From: Actinomycetes bacterium
GTDB taxonomy: Bacteria > Actinomycetota > Actinomycetes > Actinomycetales > Microbacteriaceae
Length of the DNA stretch: 5,968 bases
Direction: 5' to 3'
Assembly: GCA_021793715.1 (NCBI GenBank)
Contig: JAJYSF010000070.1
Span: 1-5,968 of the forward strand
Of the stretch, positions 4,732 to 5,968 are shown one piece after another. The translations under genes were made by a program, and so were the position numbers. How positions within the stretch are numbered: position 1 is the first letter of the stretch; the number at the start of each line of letters is the position of its first letter. Under the pieces are notes generated by a model that had not been told where the DNA came from, did not search any database, and saw only the letters and a program-made list of their open reading frames with translations.

Positions 4732-5968
4732 TCAGCCGTTCGCCGCGCGCACCGCGAGACCGCGCGCGAGGTGGTCGCGCTGTTCGACCACGAGACGGCG
4801 CAGCGCGCCGGGTGCATCGGCGTTGTCGTCCAGCCACGCATCGACGAGATCGAGCGTCTCGGTCTCGGGGAACATGCCGCGCACGAGGCGACGCGCGGTC
4901 TCGATCGACCGCGTCTGCCACGTCTCGCGAATGCGAACGAAGTACTCTTCGTCGAACTGTGAGATGAGATCGCGCCGTCCGCCTGCGCCGAAGCCGGCGA
5001 TCGTCGCCCCGAGGTGGTCGTTCGAGAGCGTCTCGTCGGTCCACGCCGCGTTCCATGCCGCGGCACGCACGTCGACGGTCGGCCGCGCCGCGAGCGCTTC
5101 CGTGGCCTCGGTGCGCCCGGACATGGTGTCGTCGCGCGCGAGCTCGGCGCGGATGTCGGTCTCGTCGGCGGCCCCGGTCGCGGCGAGCGCCTGGACCCAG
5201 ATCCACCGTAGATCGGCGTCGAGGGGAAGCCCGTCGGGCCCGGGCTGATCGCCCGCGAGGATCGCGCGCAGCTCGTCGGCGCGACCGTCGTCGAATGCGG
5301 CGGCGCGGCCCAGCGCGCGCGCCCACGACAGCTGGGCACCGCTGCCAGGGGCGGCCGATGCGAGGCCCTGCCAGGCGGTGTCGAGCCACGCGGGGCGGGC
5401 GCCGTCTCGCAGCTCGACTGGCAGGTAGTGCTCGACGGTGAAGGCGGCGTTCGCGAGCGTGCCGGCGAGGATCGACACGTTTCGCTCGGCGGGGGCGTGC
5501 TGGCGCACGATCTCGAGGTAGCGCAGCGCTCCGAGCTGACCGTCGCGGACGGCGTTCCAGAGCGCCGACCACACCAGGCCACGCGTGAGCGCCTCGTCGA
5601 TCGTGGCAAGGTGGCGTTCGACGGCGGCGAGCGAGCGGTCGTCGAGGCGCACCTTGGCGTAAGTCAGGTCGCCGTCGTTGATGAGCGCGAGGTCCGCATC
5701 GGCGGGGAGCTCGATGCTGGTCGACGCATCCGCGATGTCGAGGTCGATCTGGCCGGTCCGGACGAGCGAACCATTCTGCTCGGCGAACAGTCCGACACGC
5801 AGTCGATGCGGACGCGGATCCGACTGGACGATCGCGGTGCGCTCCTCGTTGAACCGGAGGGTCGACATTCCCCAGGTCTCGAGCCATGCCCGGGACCATG
5901 CGCGCAGGTCGCGGCCGGAAGCCGCCTCGAGCGCAACGAGAAGATCATCGAGCGTCGTGTTGCCATAA
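4732..5968 (-). CDS. pepN: Aminopeptidase N, C-terminal part (5' end outside window)
   Basis: This is a zinc-dependent M1-family aminopeptidase that removes N-terminal residues from peptides in the cytoplasm. Only the last 411 residues are present; the frame is open to the right edge, and the ATG at 5868 is internal because the preceding 33 codons already read as PepN (NTTLDDLLVALEAASGRDL, then AWLETWG). The catalytic GAMEN and HExxH motifs of a protein of roughly 850 residues therefore lie beyond the window. What is visible is the end of the catalytic region, a beta-rich segment (VGLFAEQNGSLVR), the conserved LALINDGDLTYAKVRLDD stretch, and a long alpha-helical ERAP1-like C-terminal domain with helical repeats to the TGA at 4734-4732. 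The tail is convergent with the TetR-family gene. The family identity is secure; substrate preference cannot be judged from this half. Confidence 0.93.
   Translation of the reverse strand, partial: YGNTTLDDLLVALEAASGRDLRAWSRAWLETWGMSTLRFNEERTAIVQSDPRPHRLRVGLFAEQNGSLVRTGQIDLDIADASTSIELPADADLALINDGDLTYAKVRLDDRSLAAVERHLATIDEALTRGLVWSALWNAVRDGQLGALRYLEIVRQHAPAERNVSILAGTLANAAFTVEHYLPVELRDGARPAWLDTAWQGLASAAPGSGAQLSWARALGRAAAFDDGRADELRAILAGDQPGPDGLPLDADLRWIWVQALAATGAADETDIRAELARDDTMSGRTEATEALAARPTVDVRAAAWNAAWTDETLSNDHLGATIAGFGAGGRRDLISQFDEEYFVRIRETWQTRSIETARRLVRGMFPETETLDLVDAWLDDNADAPGALRRLVVEQRDHLARGLAVRAANG

Noticed and set aside
5866..5868. ATG at 5868 as the start of a short independent protein
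   Set aside because: The frame continues open to the window edge, and the codons before it encode conserved aminopeptidase N sequence, so this methionine is internal.
4406..5899. Minus-strand open frame of nearly 500 codons overlapping pepN and the TetR gene
   Set aside because: It is extremely Arg-rich and runs through two confidently identified genes in another frame. The pepN frame carries all the recognisable family sequence.

Overview
The window reads as one block of ordinary chromosome from a high-GC Gram-positive bacterium, most likely an actinobacterium of the Microbacteriaceae/Microbacterium type. The support is the high GC content, GC-ending codons in every gene, GTG starts, short gaps between genes, the ftsE-ftsX-smpB order, and the sequence style of SmpB, FtsX and the C-terminal part of aminopeptidase N. 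The exact genus is inference. No rRNA, tRNA, tmRNA, CRISPR array, insertion sequence, phage gene or long repeat is visible, and no stretch stands out by base composition. No gap between genes exceeds about 100 bases.

Layout. Positions 1-4036 hold a co-directional minus-strand run read from right to left: ftsE (4036-2954), ftsX (2957-2046, overlapping ftsE by 4 bases), smpB (1991-1515), a peptidase-only A24 prepilin peptidase (1457-993) and a YihY/BrkB-family membrane protein (982 to the left edge, 3' end missing). Divergent from ftsE across a 94-base gap is a plus-strand TetR-family regulator (4131-4718). It converges, 13 bases away, on the 3' portion of aminopeptidase N (minus strand, right edge to 4732), whose catalytic half lies outside the window.

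How the genes work together. FtsE and FtsX form an ABC-type divisome complex that couples ATP hydrolysis in the cytoplasm to control of peptidoglycan hydrolases outside. SmpB is the protein partner of tmRNA in ribosome rescue and is a customary neighbour of ftsEX in actinobacteria. The A24 peptidase would mature type IV/Tad prepilins encoded elsewhere. The YihY protein is a polytopic membrane protein of unsettled function. The TetR regulator has a plausible self-operator on top of its own promoter. PepN is a general cytosolic aminopeptidase, and nothing links it to the regulator except position.

The most interesting points are modest. FtsE carries an acidic, probably disordered C-terminal extension of about 130 residues that ends in a short conserved-looking motif. 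Several gene starts have a -10-like hexamer where a leaderless transcript would need it, with little or no ribosome binding site; two of these share an identical 10-mer. A 6+6 inverted repeat overlaps the putative tetR -10 box. I see no convincing undescribed multi-gene system here.
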